A DNA stretch of 64,000 nucleotides from Ruminococcus sp. FMBCY1. GTDB lineage: Bacteria > Bacillota > Clostridia > Oscillospirales > Acutalibacteraceae. The position numbers and the translations under genes are program-made. Where the stretch lies: assembly GCF_023921805.1 (NCBI RefSeq), contig NZ_CP074197.1, positions 434,001 to 498,000 on the forward strand, in the 5' to 3' direction. Each line of letters starts with the position of its first letter. The stretch's first letter is position 1. Positions 7,464-15,161 of the stretch are shown piece by piece. Below the pieces are notes generated by a model. That model worked only from the letters and a program-made list of their open reading frames with translations, searched no databases and was not told the origin of the DNA.

Positions 7464-8855
7464 ATGAACAACTTAGCAGATAAGTTTTTTGAAAGTATAA
7501 AGGGTAAAAAAGTCGGTTTTATCGGTATCGGCACAAGTAACTTGCCTTTGATAAAACTGTTTTCGGATAAAGGCGCAGTAGTTTCTGCATATGACAAAAA
7601 AGATTTTGAATCACTCGGCGAAAATGCTGTAAAAGCCAAAGAATACGGCGCAGAGCTTGTTTTGGGCGAGGATTACCTCTCAAAACTTGACGGCGACATT
7701 ATTTTCCGCAGTCCGGGCACACCGTTTTACAGACCTGAACTTGTTGCATTAAGAGAAAAAGGCGTTGTACTCACTTCCGAGATGGAAGTGTTCTTTGACC
7801 TCTGCCCATGTAAAATTATTGCAATTACAGGTTCCGACGGCAAAACCACAACCACAACAATTATCTCCGAATTTTTGAAAGCAAGCGGTGTGAATGTACA
7901 CCTCGGCGGCAACATCGGCAAGCCTTTACTCCCTGAAATCGAGAGCATTAAAGAGGACGATGTGGCAGTGGTTGAGCTTTCAAGTTTTCAGCTTATTTCA
8001 ATGAGAAAAAGTCCTGATGTTGCAGTGGTTACAAACCTTGCGCCTAACCACCTCGACATACATAAGGATATGCAGGAGTATGTGGATTCAAAGAAAAACA
8101 TCGTACTTCACCAGAATGCTTTTTCAAAGGCAGTGCTTAACCTTGACAATGAAATTGCAAATTCTTTCTCTGACAGCGTTCGTGGTCAGCTTGCAAAATT
8201 CAGTGTAAAAGAAAGCCTTGCAAACGGCGCTTATCTTGACGGTACAACTGTTTGCTACAGCGACTACGGCAAGGTTACAAAGATTATGGACATTAAGGAT
8301 ATTAAAATTCCGGGTATGCACAATGTTGAAAACTATCTTGCCGCTATTTCCGCTGTATGGGGAATGGTTGATATTGAAACTATTAAGGCTGTTGCAAAGA
8401 CTTTCGGCGGTGTTGAACACAGAGCGGAGTTTGTAAGGGAGTACAACGGAGTTAAGTATTACAACGATTCCATTGCATCAAGCCCTACAAGAACAGCACT
8501 CGGCACGCTCTCGCTCTATGATGAAAAAATCATCATCATTGCAGGCGGTTACGACAAGCATATTCCTTATGAGCCGCTCGGCCCTGTAATCAACGATAAG
8601 GTTAAGGTTCTCATTCTTCTCGGCGATACTGCTCCGAAGATTGAAAAAGCCGTTGTTGAGGCTGAAAACTACAACGAAAATGAAATTACAATCATAAATG
8701 TTACAAATATGGAAGAGGCAGTTGAGGCTGCCGTAAACCACGCCGAAAAAGGCGACATTGTTTCGCTTTCTCCGGCAAGCGCAAGTTTTGGTTTGTACAA
8801 GAATTTTGAGGAAAGAGGAAATCATTTCAAGGCTATTGTAAACGCTTTGAGATAA
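7464..8855 (+). CDS. murD: UDP-N-acetylmuramoyl-L-alanine--D-glutamate ligase
   Basis: A cytoplasmic peptidoglycan precursor enzyme that adds D-glutamate to UDP-MurNAc-L-Ala using ATP. The 463 residues are normal for the family. The N-terminal nucleotide-binding domain begins KKVGFIGIGTSNLPL; the ATP loop is ITGSDGKTTTT near residue 120; the central-domain motif is ELSSFQL; NHLDIH and YNDSIASSP mark the substrate and metal region. It heads an apparent operon with two peptidases, a GNAT protein and a PLP enzyme, the next start being only a base or two after its stop. Confidence 0.96.
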   Translation: MNNLADKFFESIKGKKVGFIGIGTSNLPLIKLFSDKGAVVSAYDKKDFESLGENAVKAKEYGAELVLGEDYLSKLDGDIIFRSPGTPFYRPELVALREKGVVLTSEMEVFFDLCPCKIIAITGSDGKTTTTTIISEFLKASGVNVHLGGNIGKPLLPEIESIKEDDVAVVELSSFQLISMRKSPDVAVVTNLAPNHLDIHKDMQEYVDSKKNIVLHQNAFSKAVLNLDNEIANSFSDSVRGQLAKFSVKESLANGAYLDGTTVCYSDYGKVTKIMDIKDIKIPGMHNVENYLAAISAVWGMVDIETIKAVAKTFGGVEHRAEFVREYNGVKYYNDSIASSPTRTALGTLSLYDEKIIIIAGGYDKHIPYEPLGPVINDKVKVLILLGDTAPKIEKAVVEAENYNENEITIINVTNMEEAVEAAVNHAEKGDIVSLSPASASFGLYKNFEERGNHFKAIVNALR

Positions 8856-8856
8856 T

Positions 8857-9885
8857 GTGAATATGAAACAGCTTTTATTTGATTTATGCCGCATAGGCGG
8901 AGTATCGGGCAGTGAAGAGCCAATCGCAAAGTTCTGTGCCGAAAAACTCTCTGCCTTTGCAGATACAACTATAGATAAAAACGGAAATGTAATCGCTACA
9001 CTCGGTAATGCAAATGCAGACAAAACGATTTTGCTTGATGCACATCTTGACAGAATAGGCTTTATGGTGACTTCGATTAATGAAAACGGTTTTGTTAAGG
9101 TTGCCTCCTGTGGCGGAATTGATGTAAGGGTATTGTCAGACGCTGTACTTGTATCTTGTTCGGACGAGCCTGTTAAAGGAGTGGTATGTTGTATGCCTCC
9201 GCACCTGTCTGACGGCGGAGAAGATAAAGCAGCTCCTATTGACAAAGTATGGATTGACTTCGGTTTGCCTTATGAAAAGGTAGCCGAGAAAATCAAAATC
9301 GGTGATGTTCTTACATTTTACGGCGAACCGAAGGAACTTATGAATAACAGAATTACCGCTCCCGCACTTGATGACAGATGCGGTATTGCCGCTCTTATCA
9401 GATGCACCGAGCTTATCAGTAAAAAGGAGCTTTCATACAAGGTAGTTATCCTTTTGAGCGTTCAAGAGGAAACCTACGGAACAGGAGCAAAGACAGGCGC
9501 TTATCAAATTGATGCAGACGAGGCGATTGCCGTTGATGTCAGCTTTGCATCTCAGCCTGATGTAAGCGGTCAGTATGCAGGCATTGAGCTTGCAAAAGGT
9601 CCGATGATTTGCATTTCTCCGATTCTTAGCAAGGCTATGAGCGATAAACTCATTTCTGTCGCTAAGGAAAAGAACATTCCTTTTCAATATGAGCCTATTT
9701 CGGGTACAACGGGCACAAATGCTGACCATATTTCTGTTACAAAAAGCGGTGTTGCTTCTGCCGTTGTTTCGATTCCGCAAAGATATATGCATACTCCGAT
9801 TGAAGTTATTGATATTTCTGATGTAGAAAATACGGCAGTTCTGCTTGCTGAATATATTATCGGCGGAGGTGCTTTTAATGACTGA
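8857..9885 (+). CDS. M42-family metallopeptidase (first of two)
   Basis: A 342-residue protein of the M42 glutamyl aminopeptidase/FrvX/endoglucanase M group, cytoplasmic dinuclear-metal aminopeptidases forming large shells. Visible are GGVSGSEEP, the first metal ligand in DAHLDRIGFMV, LDDRCG, the catalytic VQEET segment and the late His in RYMHTPIE. The usual HxDE reads HLDR, so the residue after the metal-ligand Asp is changed. The start may be GTG 8857 or ATG 8863; no strong ribosome site separates them. The second M42 gene overlaps its end by 8 bases. Confidence 0.88.
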   Translation: MNMKQLLFDLCRIGGVSGSEEPIAKFCAEKLSAFADTTIDKNGNVIATLGNANADKTILLDAHLDRIGFMVTSINENGFVKVASCGGIDVRVLSDAVLVSCSDEPVKGVVCCMPPHLSDGGEDKAAPIDKVWIDFGLPYEKVAEKIKIGDVLTFYGEPKELMNNRITAPALDDRCGIAALIRCTELISKKELSYKVVILLSVQEETYGTGAKTGAYQIDADEAIAVDVSFASQPDVSGQYAGIELAKGPMICISPILSKAMSDKLISVAKEKNIPFQYEPISGTTGTNADHISVTKSGVASAVVSIPQRYMHTPIEVIDISDVENTAVLLAEYIIGGGAFND

Positions 9886-10909
9886 TTTTAAATTGCTTGA
9901 AAAACTCTGCACTGTCGAAGGTATTTCGGGTGACGAGGGCAGTGTAAGAGAAATTATTATAAACGAAATAAAGCCGTTTGCCGATGAAATCAAAACGGAT
10001 AACCTCGGCAATATCATTGTGTTTAAAAAAGGCAAAAACCGAGCAAAGGCAAAACTTATGCTTTCGGCTCATATGGACGAAGTGGGCTTTATGGTAACGG
10101 ATATTACTTCTGACGGCTACCTTAAGTTTGATGAAGTCGGCGGTCTTGACAGACGGGTTGTGCTCGGCAAGACTGTAACCGTAGGCAAAAATAAGGTAAA
10201 CGGTGTAATCGGTGTAAAGCCTATTCATTTAAGCAAATCAGATGAAAGAACCGCTGTGCCGAAGTACGGCGAAATGTACATTGATATCGGTGCAACAAGC
10301 AAAGATGATGCGCTAAGCGTTGTAAGCTACGGCGACAGTGTGAATTTTAATTCTATATACGAAAATAACGACTATACAATCAAATCAAAGTCTATTGACG
10401 ACCGTTTTGGCTGTCTTGCGCTTATTGAGCTTATAAAAAGCGAACTTGAGTATGATATGCACTTTGTGTTTGCCGTACAGGAAGAAGTCGGACTGCGTGG
10501 CGCAAAGGTTGCGGCTTACAGTGTAGATCCCGACTTTGCCATTGTAGTAGAAACTACAACTGCGGCTGACATTGCCGGTGTGGAAGAAACCCGACAGGTG
10601 TGCAATCTCGGTGACGGTGCGGTTATTTCTGTAATGGACAGACGCACAATTTACGATAAGAGAATGTCTGAAATGGCTTTTGAATGTGCCAAGGAAACGG
10701 GTGCAAAGGCTCAATATAAAAGAGCGGTTGCAGGCGGTAACGATTCGGGCGTAATTCACCAGAGCAGAGGCGGAGTAAAAACCCTTGCAATTTCACTTCC
10801 TTGCAGATATTTGCATAGCAGTGTTACAGTTGCGAATGTAAGCGACTGCGATGATATTATAAAAATTGTGTCGGCACTTGCAAATAAGATTGCAGGCGGA
10901 GAATATTAA
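9878..10909 (+). CDS. M42-family metallopeptidase (second of two)
   Basis: A 343-residue M42 aminopeptidase, paralogous to the preceding gene. It keeps the standard motifs: EGISGDEGSV, SAHMDEVGFMV, DDRFG, the catalytic QEEVGLRGA and RYLHSS near the C-terminus. ATG 9878 is preceded by GGAGGT at 9865-9870 and overlaps the upstream stop in ATGACTGA, so translation is probably coupled. Adjacent paralogous pairs may form mixed assemblies or split substrate ranges; this is inference. Confidence 0.92.
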   Translation: MTDFKLLEKLCTVEGISGDEGSVREIIINEIKPFADEIKTDNLGNIIVFKKGKNRAKAKLMLSAHMDEVGFMVTDITSDGYLKFDEVGGLDRRVVLGKTVTVGKNKVNGVIGVKPIHLSKSDERTAVPKYGEMYIDIGATSKDDALSVVSYGDSVNFNSIYENNDYTIKSKSIDDRFGCLALIELIKSELEYDMHFVFAVQEEVGLRGAKVAAYSVDPDFAIVVETTTAADIAGVEETRQVCNLGDGAVISVMDRRTIYDKRMSEMAFECAKETGAKAQYKRAVAGGNDSGVIHQSRGGVKTLAISLPCRYLHSSVTVANVSDCDDIIKIVSALANKIAGGEY

Positions 10910-10927
10910 ACGAAAGGATTATGACAG

Positions 10928-11704
10928 ATGATATTGACTGCCGATAATTGCGAAAAATTTATCAGCACAATAGAAAGCCTTGACGGACTTGATCCTTTTG
11001 CCTGCCGCATAATTTCGCTTTGTACAAGTTACAATCCGCATCTTCCGTTTGTGGATTATTGGACTGTTTTTGATGACGAAAGCAACACTGCAACGGGAGC
11101 AATCGCACGAAACGGCACGGATTTTATTCTTTTTCTGACCGATAAAACGGATATAGACGAAGTATCGACTTTTATGCGTGTGGCAGGAGCAGCTTCGGTA
11201 ATTTGCAGTAACAAATACAGCCTTGATTTGTTCGGATACGAAAAATCGCAAGGCCCTATACTTGTACGCAAAGAGGAATTATCGGAAAGCGATAACTTAA
11301 GAATAGACACACCGCAGATAAAAGAGGCTTACGAGCTTATTGCAAAGGCGGCGGATAAATATTTTACTCCGCCGAAATTTGAGGATTTTTATGTGGATAT
11401 AAACCATAAACTGCGCCATGGCACAATGCGTTTGCTCGGGTTGTATGACGGAAACGACCTTGCGGCTGTTGCAATGACTGTTGCGGAAAGCAGGCAGGGC
11501 GCTGTAATCGGTGCGGTTGCGTGTCTGCCAAAATTCCGTAACAAAGGTTACGGTACATACATAGTAAATCACCTTACAAATATGCTTGTAAAAGAGGGCA
11601 GAAGTGTGTTTGTGCACAGGGCGGAGAATGCAAACAAGGCATTTTACGATAATTTAAAATTCAACTGCTTTGACAGCTGGTGTGAATACCATTTTAAAGG
11701 ATGA
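10928..11704 (+). CDS. GNAT-family N-acetyltransferase-like protein
   Basis: A 258-residue protein whose C-terminal half is a GNAT fold: a beta strand (AAVAMTVAES), the acetyl-CoA loop RNKGYGTY near residue 205, and the late strand/helix segment HRAENANKAFYDNLKF typical of acetyltransferases. The N-terminal 120 residues form a second, less clear domain that could be a degenerate GNAT copy. It lies 18 bases after the second M42 gene and 6 bases before the PLP enzyme, inside the same operon. The substrate is unknown. Confidence 0.85.
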   Translation: MILTADNCEKFISTIESLDGLDPFACRIISLCTSYNPHLPFVDYWTVFDDESNTATGAIARNGTDFILFLTDKTDIDEVSTFMRVAGAASVICSNKYSLDLFGYEKSQGPILVRKEELSESDNLRIDTPQIKEAYELIAKAADKYFTPPKFEDFYVDINHKLRHGTMRLLGLYDGNDLAAVAMTVAESRQGAVIGAVACLPKFRNKGYGTYIVNHLTNMLVKEGRSVFVHRAENANKAFYDNLKFNCFDSWCEYHFKG

Positions 11705-11710
11705 TAAATT

Positions 11711-12976
11711 TTGAGTTTTTTTGATATAGACAACAGAATAATCGAGGCCTCGCAAAAGGCTATGGAGCTTTGCAAAAGCAAGCTTGATGAAATTAACGAT
11801 ATTCAGGAATACAATCAGCAAAAGATGATAAAAGCCTTTCAGGAGGCAGGGGTAAGAGAAAGTCATTTTTCGGGTTCAACAGGCTATGGCTATGACGATT
11901 TCGGCAGAGATGCTCTCGACCGTGTGTATGCCTATGCTTTTGACGCCGAGGACGCACTTGTAAGACATAACTTTGCAAGCGGCACACATACTCTTACGGT
12001 TGCTCTTTTTGGTATTTTAAGACCGAACGATACCATGCTTTCCGTAACAGGTATGCCGTATGATACAATCCGCTCGGCAATCGGACTTGAGGGCAATTAT
12101 CCCGGGTCGCTAAAAGATTTTGGCATTAACTTTGAAATGGTTGATTTAAAGGCTGACGGCACTGTTGATTATGAGGCAGTCGAGCAGAGAATCAGAGAAG
12201 AAAAGCCGAAAATGGTTTATATTCAGCGCTCAAGAGGATACAGCATAAGACCTTCGCTTACATACAGAGAAATCAAAAAACTTTGTGAAATTTCCAAAAA
12301 AGCGTCACCAAAGTCGATTATTATGCTCGATAACTGCTATGGCGAGTTTGTTGAAAAGGTTACTCCAATGTCTGTCGGCGTTGATATTATGGCAGGTTCG
12401 CTCATTAAGAATGCAGGCGGCGGCATTGCTCCTACGGGAGGATATATCGCAGGTAAAAAAGAACTTGTCGAGATGTGCGCATACAGACTTACAACTCCGG
12501 GTACGGGTAAGGAAATCGGTGCAACGCTTGGCAACAACCGTGAACTCTTTATGGGGGCTTATCACGCTCCGTTTGTGTCTTGCGAGGCATTAAAGACGGC
12601 AGTGTTTGCATCGGCTCTTTTTGAAATTCTCGGTTATGATACAACCCCTAAATACAGTGAAAACAGGGGAGATATTATTCAGCTTATTATGCTCGGAAAC
12701 GAAGAAAAGCTTTGCAGTTTCTGCGAGGGAATACAGAGCGGCTCTGCCGTAGACAGCTTTGTAAAGCCCGAACCGTCGGATATGCCGGGTTATGAAAGTC
12801 AGGTAATTATGGCGGCGGGTGCGTTTACACTCGGCTCGTCAATCGAACTTTCCGCAGACGCACCGTTAAGAGAACCGTACGCAGTATGGATGCAGGGCGG
12901 ACTTAATTTTTGTTCGGGCAAACTCGGCGTAATGCTTGCGGCGGATAAGATATTAAAGAAAAGCGAAGAAAACTAA
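11711..12976 (+). CDS. Methionine gamma-lyase-like PLP enzyme (aluminum-resistance protein family)
   Basis: A 421-residue fold-type I PLP enzyme of the family annotated as methionine gamma-lyase or aluminum resistance protein. It carries FSGSTGYGYDD near the N-terminus, HNFASGTHTLTVALFG, the cofactor Asp/Asn segment IIMLDNCYGEF, and the Schiff-base lysine in GSLIKNAGGGIAPTGGYIAG. It starts at TTG 11711, with AAAGGATG upstream; no ATG is available at this end. It is the last gene of the murD operon and is followed by a terminator. The in vivo substrate is not established. Confidence 0.9.
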   Translation: MSFFDIDNRIIEASQKAMELCKSKLDEINDIQEYNQQKMIKAFQEAGVRESHFSGSTGYGYDDFGRDALDRVYAYAFDAEDALVRHNFASGTHTLTVALFGILRPNDTMLSVTGMPYDTIRSAIGLEGNYPGSLKDFGINFEMVDLKADGTVDYEAVEQRIREEKPKMVYIQRSRGYSIRPSLTYREIKKLCEISKKASPKSIIMLDNCYGEFVEKVTPMSVGVDIMAGSLIKNAGGGIAPTGGYIAGKKELVEMCAYRLTTPGTGKEIGATLGNNRELFMGAYHAPFVSCEALKTAVFASALFEILGYDTTPKYSENRGDIIQLIMLGNEEKLCSFCEGIQSGSAVDSFVKPEPSDMPGYESQVIMAAGAFTLGSSIELSADAPLREPYAVWMQGGLNFCSGKLGVMLAADKILKKSEEN

Positions 12977-12983
12977 CTAACAC

Positions 12984-13017
12984 ACTGTCTGTATTCACAC
13001 GAATATGGGCAGTTTTT
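12984..13017 (+). terminator. Terminator of the murD operon
   Basis: Stem 12984-12996 with 13001-13013 (13 pairs including three G-T), loop ACAC, followed by TTTTTCTTTT. Confidence 0.75.
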
Positions 13018-13029
13018 CTTTTAAATAAC

Positions 13030-13056
13030 ACATAAATTCCGACTTTGCATAATATA
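13030..13056 (+). promoter_or_regulatory. Candidate sigma-K promoter for dpaAB
   Basis: AC (13030-13031), a 16-base spacer and CATAATATA (13048-13056) fit the sigma-K form AC-N16/17-CATANNNTA. In Bacillus the dipicolinate operon is transcribed by sigma-K in the mother cell. Short motifs can arise by chance, so confidence is moderate. Confidence 0.5.
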
Positions 13057-13092
13057 CCATTGTAGAGAATAATTATTGTGCGGGTGTTAAAA

Positions 13093-13968
13093 ATGAAAAA
13101 ATCAGAGCTAAAAGCCTTTGGCATAATTGGTGGAGATAAACGGCAGCTTTTTCTTGCAAAGTCAATATCAGACTGTTGTTACGATGTAATTCTCGGCGGT
13201 TTTGATAAGCTGAAAAGCCTCGGTGCGATTGAAATATCCGACATAAAAACCGCAATTTCAAAATCAGATGCAATAATTTTCCCTTTGCCGTCAATTTGCG
13301 CAGACGGTACGGTAAACACGCCGTTTTCGGACAACAAAACAAGGCTTGACGAAGAAATGATTTCTCTTTTAAAAGAAAAGCCGATATTTGTTGCTATGAA
13401 AAATAAATTTTTAAAAGCATATCCGCAGCTTGCAGACTGCGAGGTTTACGATTATTCGGCAAAAGAGGAATTTGCGGTTGCCAATGCGTTGCTCACCGCC
13501 GAGGGAGCGGTTGAAATTGCGATGAATGAGTACGAGGGTACGATTTTTGACAGCAAATGCCTTGTTTGCGGATTTGGCAGAATAGGAAAAATGCTTGCAA
13601 AAATGCTGAAATCTCTTAATGCACAGGTCACGGTAAGCGCAAGAAACGAGGTTGATTTTGCGTATATAGAGGCACTCGGCTGCAAACACATCAACACAAA
13701 TGCTCTCAAAAGCGTAAAGGGATACGACCTTGTTTTCAACACAATTCCCATTATGATTTTTGACAGCGACTTGCTTATGAACACAGACCGCAACACCATT
13801 ATAATAGACCTTGCCTCACTTCCGGGAGGAGTGGATTTTGAGGCGGCACGCAGGTACAAAACCGATGCCGTTCGTGCCTTGTCATTGCCCGGCAGAACCG
13901 CACCAAAGGCAGCGGGAGAAATTATCAGAAAAACGATTTTTAACATAATCAAGGAGGTTTACAGGTGA
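13093..13968 (+). CDS. dpaA: Dipicolinate synthase subunit A
   Basis: A 291-residue NAD(P)-binding subunit of dipicolinate synthase (SpoVFA), which oxidises dihydrodipicolinate to dipicolinic acid in the mother cell for uptake into the forespore core. The N-terminal FGIIGGDKRQLFLAKSI and the Rossmann motif CLVCGFGRIGKMLAK near residue 157 are typical, as is DLASLPGGVDF. ATG 13093 is preferred to GTG 13078 because GGGTG precedes it at a suitable distance. Its stop overlaps the dpaB start (GTGA). This gene marks the organism as a spore former. Confidence 0.93.
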   Translation: MKKSELKAFGIIGGDKRQLFLAKSISDCCYDVILGGFDKLKSLGAIEISDIKTAISKSDAIIFPLPSICADGTVNTPFSDNKTRLDEEMISLLKEKPIFVAMKNKFLKAYPQLADCEVYDYSAKEEFAVANALLTAEGAVEIAMNEYEGTIFDSKCLVCGFGRIGKMLAKMLKSLNAQVTVSARNEVDFAYIEALGCKHINTNALKSVKGYDLVFNTIPIMIFDSDLLMNTDRNTIIIDLASLPGGVDFEAARRYKTDAVRALSLPGRTAPKAAGEIIRKTIFNIIKEVYR

Positions 13969-14537
13969 CAAAAGCAACCATTGGCTATGCAATGTGCGGT
14001 TCCTTTTGCACCTTTTCACAAGCCTTTGAACAAATGCAGAAGCTTGTTGATTCAGGCTACAGGGTACTTCCGATAATGTCAGGTAACGCCTACTCAACAG
14101 ATACTCGATTTGGCAAGGCAGAGGAAATGGTTAAAACTTGCGAGGATATAACAGGAGAAAAGGTACTTCACACCTCGGTGCAGACAGAGCCGATAGGACC
14201 GAAAAAAATGTGCGATTTACTTCTGATAGCACCTTGCACAGGCAACACACTTGCAAAGCTGTCGCTCGGCGTAACCGACACCTCGGTAACAATGGCGGCA
14301 AAATCACATCTGCGTATTCTGCGGCCTGTACTTTTGTGCGTTGCAACAAACGACGCACTCGGAGCGTCTGCGCAGAACATAGGCAGACTTATGAACACAA
14401 AGAACATTTATTTTGTCCCGATGCGGCAGGATAATTGCATTAAAAAGCCAAATTCACTTGTGGCTGATTTTTCTAAAATAGAAGAATGTGTAGAGCTTGC
14501 ACTGCAAGGCAAACAACATCAGCCGATATTTATATGA
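13965..14537 (+). CDS. dpaB: Dipicolinate synthase subunit B
   Basis: A 190-residue flavoprotein-like subunit (SpoVFB) of dipicolinate synthase. The fold is the phosphopantothenoylcysteine decarboxylase/flavodoxin type, with GYAMCGSFCTF at the N-terminus, PIMSGNAY, and LLIAPCTGNTLAKLSLGVTD in the middle. It starts at GTG 13965, with AAGGAGG 8 bases upstream, overlapping the dpaA stop, so the two subunits are translationally coupled. The 3' flank holds a pair of interleaved inverted repeats. Confidence 0.93.
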   Translation: MTKATIGYAMCGSFCTFSQAFEQMQKLVDSGYRVLPIMSGNAYSTDTRFGKAEEMVKTCEDITGEKVLHTSVQTEPIGPKKMCDLLLIAPCTGNTLAKLSLGVTDTSVTMAAKSHLRILRPVLLCVATNDALGASAQNIGRLMNTKNIYFVPMRQDNCIKKPNSLVADFSKIEECVELALQGKQHQPIFI

Positions 14538-14598
14538 TATAAAACGACAGTTCCGATTTCTGAATAAGTCAGTCAAAAACGGAAAATATACAAAACGC

Positions 14599-14649
14599 CC
14601 CTTTACGGTATAATGCAATCAAAATTACCGTAAAGGGAATTTTGATTGC
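14599..14649. terminator. Two interleaved 12-bp inverted repeats after dpaB
   Basis: Arm A (14599-14610, CCCTTTACGGTA) is complementary to A' (14626-14637), and arm B (14615-14626) is complementary to B' (14638-14649). The order is A-B-A'-B', so only one hairpin can form fully at a time. Either could end dpaB transcription; T tracts are short on both sides. Confidence 0.55.
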
Positions 14650-14722
14650 AAAAAAGTGTTTTTTATAAATAATTGGCACGATTGCCGACATATTCTAAAG
14701 ACAGAAAAGAAGAGAATGACTT

Positions 14723-14785
14723 ATGAAAAAGAAAAATTTTGATAATATTATAAAATATATTGACAAATACCGCAAAATGCAGTAA
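14723..14785 (+). CDS. Possible 20-residue peptide ORF
   Basis: ATG 14723 follows AGAAGAGAATGA and encodes a very basic peptide, MKKKNFDNIIKYIDKYRKMQ, ending TAA at 14783-14785. The last codons coincide with the left XRE operator, and a promoter lies over its 3' end, so it may be coincidental. Its only support is a plausible ribosome site and a lysine-rich start. Confidence 0.2.
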   Translation: MKKKNFDNIIKYIDKYRKMQ

Positions 14786-14788
14786 AAT
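14760..14788 (+). promoter_or_regulatory. Promoter with an operator in its spacer (left copy)
   Basis: TTGACA (14760-14765), a 17-base spacer and TAAAAT (14783-14788). The spacer is occupied by the 17-bp palindrome. Downstream there is only a hairpin (ACAGCAAA...TTTGCTGT, about 14802-14829), so any transcript would be very short or run antisense to the XRE gene. Confidence 0.45.
14768..14784. promoter_or_regulatory. XRE operator, left copy
   Basis: TACCGCAAAATGCAGTA is a near-perfect palindrome, identical over all 17 bases to the copy at 15099-15115. The two copies flank the XRE gene. Confidence 0.6.
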
Positions 14789-14828
14789 TTAGATAAAAAT
14801 AACAGCAAATCTTTCAAAATTTTTGCTG

Positions 14829-15044
14829 TCATTTAGAAATATTATCTTTTTTATCGGTCAAGCCGAGTATATAGTCGGTGCTTGTCTTAAAATGTTTTGC
14901 AAGTGCAATTAGTATAGATGTGGGAATGTCACGCTGACCAAGTTCATAATTGCTATATACCTGTTGAGAACAGTGCAGTATAGCACTCATTTGCTTTTGG
15001 GTCAAATCGGCATCTTCACGCAATTCCCGTATGCGTCTATACAT
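14829..15044 (-). CDS. XRE-family regulator, minimal HTH protein
   Basis: A 71-residue Cro/CI-type DNA-binding protein. The helix-turn-helix is LTQKQMSAILHCSQQVYSNYELGQRDIPTS, followed by LIALAKHFKTSTDYILGLTD. AGAGGTGAT lies upstream of ATG 15044. The gene is flanked by two identical 17-bp palindromes, with a degenerate third copy (15074-15090) in its own promoter region (TATACT near 15064-15069 on the minus strand). Autorepression, and control of the divergent LRR-dockerin gene, are reasonable inferences. Confidence 0.88.
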   Translation of the reverse strand: MYRRIRELREDADLTQKQMSAILHCSQQVYSNYELGQRDIPTSILIALAKHFKTSTDYILGLTDKKDNISK

Positions 15045-15073
15045 AATTGTATCACCTCTGTTTTAGTATAGCA

Positions 15074-15090
15074 TACCGCACATTGTTGTA
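15074..15090. promoter_or_regulatory. Degenerate XRE operator in the XRE promoter
   Basis: TACCGCACATTGTTGTA matches 13 of 17 bases of the flanking operators. It lies immediately upstream of the probable XRE -10 (TATACT on the minus strand). Confidence 0.4.
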
Positions 15091-15098
15091 TTAATAAT

Positions 15099-15115
15099 TA
15101 CCGCAAAATGCAGTA
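15099..15115. promoter_or_regulatory. XRE operator, right copy, upstream of the LRR-dockerin gene
   Basis: TACCGCAAAATGCAGTA within the longer palindrome ATTAC...GTAAT (15097-15117). It is about 46 bases before the start codon of the LRR-dockerin gene, within its probable promoter. Confidence 0.6.
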
Positions 15116-15161
15116 ATTATATAGGCTTTAGCAAAAAAATTTTTTATAAAGGAGAATACAC

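Noticed and set aside
14599..14649. H-type pseudoknot formed by both interleaved stems at once
   Set aside because: With a zero-base connector across a 12-bp stem it is sterically impossible; alternative hairpins are more sensible.
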